Shown here one piece after another: positions 41,956-43,253 of a stretch of 43,253 nucleotides of DNA (positions are counted from its first letter, which is position 1; the number at the start of each line of letters is the position of its first letter). Under the pieces are notes generated by a model. The model worked only from the letters and a program-made list of their open reading frames with translations. It was not told the origin of the DNA and ran no database searches. Origin of the DNA: Paracidovorax valerianellae (lineage in GTDB: Bacteria; Pseudomonadota; Gammaproteobacteria; Burkholderiales; Burkholderiaceae_C). The stretch spans positions 1 to 43,253 of the forward strand of contig NZ_FMZC01000024.1 of the NCBI RefSeq assembly GCF_900102625.1. Reading direction: 5' to 3'. The position numbers were made by a program, and so were the translations under genes.

Positions 41956-43253
41956 ATGCCCCTGACCCTCACCCGCCCCGACCTGATCCGCAGCGCCAAC
42001 TTCATCGCCGGCCAGTGGCAACCCGGCCCCGGCGCACTGCTGCCCGTCACCGACCCGGCCACCGGCACCGTCATCACCTCCGTGCCCGACTCCGGCGCGC
42101 CTGAAGCCCTGGCCGCCCTCGAAGCCGCCCACGCCGCCTTCCCCACCTGGCGCAAGGTGCCGGCCAAGCAGCGCGCGGCCATCATCAAGCGCTGGAACGA
42201 TCTGGTAATGGCCCACCAGGACGACCTGGGCGCCCTCATCTCGCTGGAGCAGGGCAAGCCCCTGGCCGAGGGCAAGGGTGAGGTGGCCTACGCCGCCAGC
42301 TACATCGAATGGTTCGGCGAACAGGCCACGCGCATGAACGGCGAAGTCATTCCCGCCCCCGTGCCCGGCCGGCGCATGTTCGCCTTGAAAGAACCCGTCG
42401 GCGTCGTGGCCGCCATCACGCCCTGGAACTTCCCCGCCGCGATGATCGCCCGCAAGATCGCGCCAGCGCTGGCCGCTGGCTGCACCGTGGTCTGCAAGCC
42501 CGCGGAAGACACGCCCCTCACGTCCCTGGCCCTCGTGCTGCTCGCCCACGAAGCCGGCGTGCCGCCCGGCGTGCTCAACATCGTCACCGCCTCGCGCGAG
42601 AAGACGCCCGAAGTGGTGGATGTGTGGCTCGATGATTCCCGCGTGCGCAAGATCACCTTCACCGGCTCCACGCCCGTGGGCAAGCACCTGGCGCGCCGCG
42701 GTGCCGACACGCTCAAGAAGCTCTCGCTGGAGCTGGGTGGCAACGCCCCCTTCATCGTGTTCGAGGATGCCGATGTGGACGCCGCCGTGGAAGGCTTCAT
42801 GGCCGCCAAGTTCAGAAACGGCGGCCAGACCTGCGTGTGCCCCAACCGCGTGTTCGTGCACAGCCAGGTCCACGCCGAATTCGCGCAAAAGCTCACCGCC
42901 CGCGTGGCGGCCTTGAAGGTCGGCCCAGCCAGCGACCCGGCCTCGCAGATCGGCCCGATGATCAACAACCGCGCGGTGGAGAAGATCGACCGCCACGTGC
43001 AGGACGCCATCGCCAAGGGCGCGAAAGTGCTCACGGGCGGCAAGCGCCTGACCGAGCTGGGCGCGACCTACTACGCCCCCACCGTGCTGGAGAACGCCGA
43101 CGCCACCATGGCCTGCGCGTGCGAAGAGACCTTCGGCCCGGTGGCGCCGCTCACGCGCTTCGAGAGGGAAGAGGAAGTGATCGCCGCCGCCAACGACACA
43201 CCGTTCGGCCTGGCCGCGTACTTCTACAGCCAGGACGTGCGTCGCATCTGGCG
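41956..43253 (+). CDS. gabD: NAD(P)-dependent succinate-semialdehyde dehydrogenase (GabD type), 3' end missing
   Basis: The first 432 codons are present and the frame is still open at the window edge; the family is about 485 aa, so roughly 50 residues are missing. FIAGQWQPG, EQGKPLAEGKGEVAYAASYI, ITPWNFPAAMIARKIAPALA, LELGGNAPF (Glu259) and GGQTCVCPNR (Cys293, with the second Cys two residues on typical of GabD) identify it. It oxidises succinic semialdehyde to succinate, the last step of GABA and putrescine degradation. The CPNR-type cysteine pair is a known redox feature of GabD. It may complete the amine pathway encoded to its left, although repeats separate them. Confidence 0.93.
   Translation, partial: MPLTLTRPDLIRSANFIAGQWQPGPGALLPVTDPATGTVITSVPDSGAPEALAALEAAHAAFPTWRKVPAKQRAAIIKRWNDLVMAHQDDLGALISLEQGKPLAEGKGEVAYAASYIEWFGEQATRMNGEVIPAPVPGRRMFALKEPVGVVAAITPWNFPAAMIARKIAPALAAGCTVVCKPAEDTPLTSLALVLLAHEAGVPPGVLNIVTASREKTPEVVDVWLDDSRVRKITFTGSTPVGKHLARRGADTLKKLSLELGGNAPFIVFEDADVDAAVEGFMAAKFRNGGQTCVCPNRVFVHSQVHAEFAQKLTARVAALKVGPASDPASQIGPMINNRAVEKIDRHVQDAIAKGAKVLTGGKRLTELGATYYAPTVLENADATMACACEETFGPVAPLTRFEREEEVIAAANDTPFGLAAYFYSQDVRRIW

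Noticed and set aside
41923-42996. 357-codon minus-strand open frame at the right edge
   Set aside because: It is the shadow of the gabD-like gene, whose own frame runs off the window and has complete ALDH motifs.

Overview
This is a GC-rich chromosomal segment whose protein repertoire and small AT-rich intergenic repeats suggest a betaproteobacterium of the Comamonadaceae, probably Acidovorax/Paracidovorax or a close relative. That placement is inference from protein style and the repeat family, not from a marker gene. I saw no tRNA, rRNA, CRISPR array, insertion sequence, phage gene or attachment site.

Left part (1-5934, + strand): the end of etfB, then etfA, a strong terminator, a 596-aa acyl-CoA dehydrogenase and a nitronate monooxygenase. 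The ETF pair would accept electrons from the dehydrogenase. A membrane acyltransferase-3 gene follows.

Envelope and stress part (6008-19842): a small membrane protein that looks LETM1-related sits behind a perfect LexA-type box. Next come a very large ndvB-type cyclic beta-glucan synthase (about 2843 aa), a small DUF1488-like protein, a divergent Crp/Fnr-type regulator, a cold-shock protein, a trypsin-like protease without signal peptide, a small unknown protein, and a PA0069-type radical SAM protein (SplB-like) preceded by a second LexA-type box and a leader hairpin.

Amino-compound catabolic part (20065 to the right edge): HAD hydrolase, M20 amidohydrolase and cupin on +; RidA on -; LysR on +. 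Then a minus-strand block reading GNAT, ghrA, class III transaminase, Lrp/AsnC regulator and a three-gene flavin/iron-sulfur dehydrogenase of HcnABC/opine oxidase/LhpBEF architecture, the last three genes joined by ATGA overlaps. Divergent from that block are an aldehyde dehydrogenase, then an operon of HAD hydrolase, PuuB/OrdL-like FAD oxidase, Tat-exported dipeptide-type binding protein, two permeases, a fused double ATPase and a tartrate/D-malate-type dehydrogenase. The window ends inside a gabD-like dehydrogenase. Together these genes suggest import of an amino acid, opine, peptide or polyamine-like compound, its flavin-dependent oxidation or transamination to an aldehyde or oxo acid, RidA handling of imines, and aldehyde oxidation into central metabolism. 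The substrate cannot be read from the sequence.

Most worth a second look: the two LexA boxes in front of poorly characterised genes, the four-copy AT-palindrome repeat, the orphan HcnABC-like dehydrogenase locus, and the C9 tract at the start of the RidA gene.
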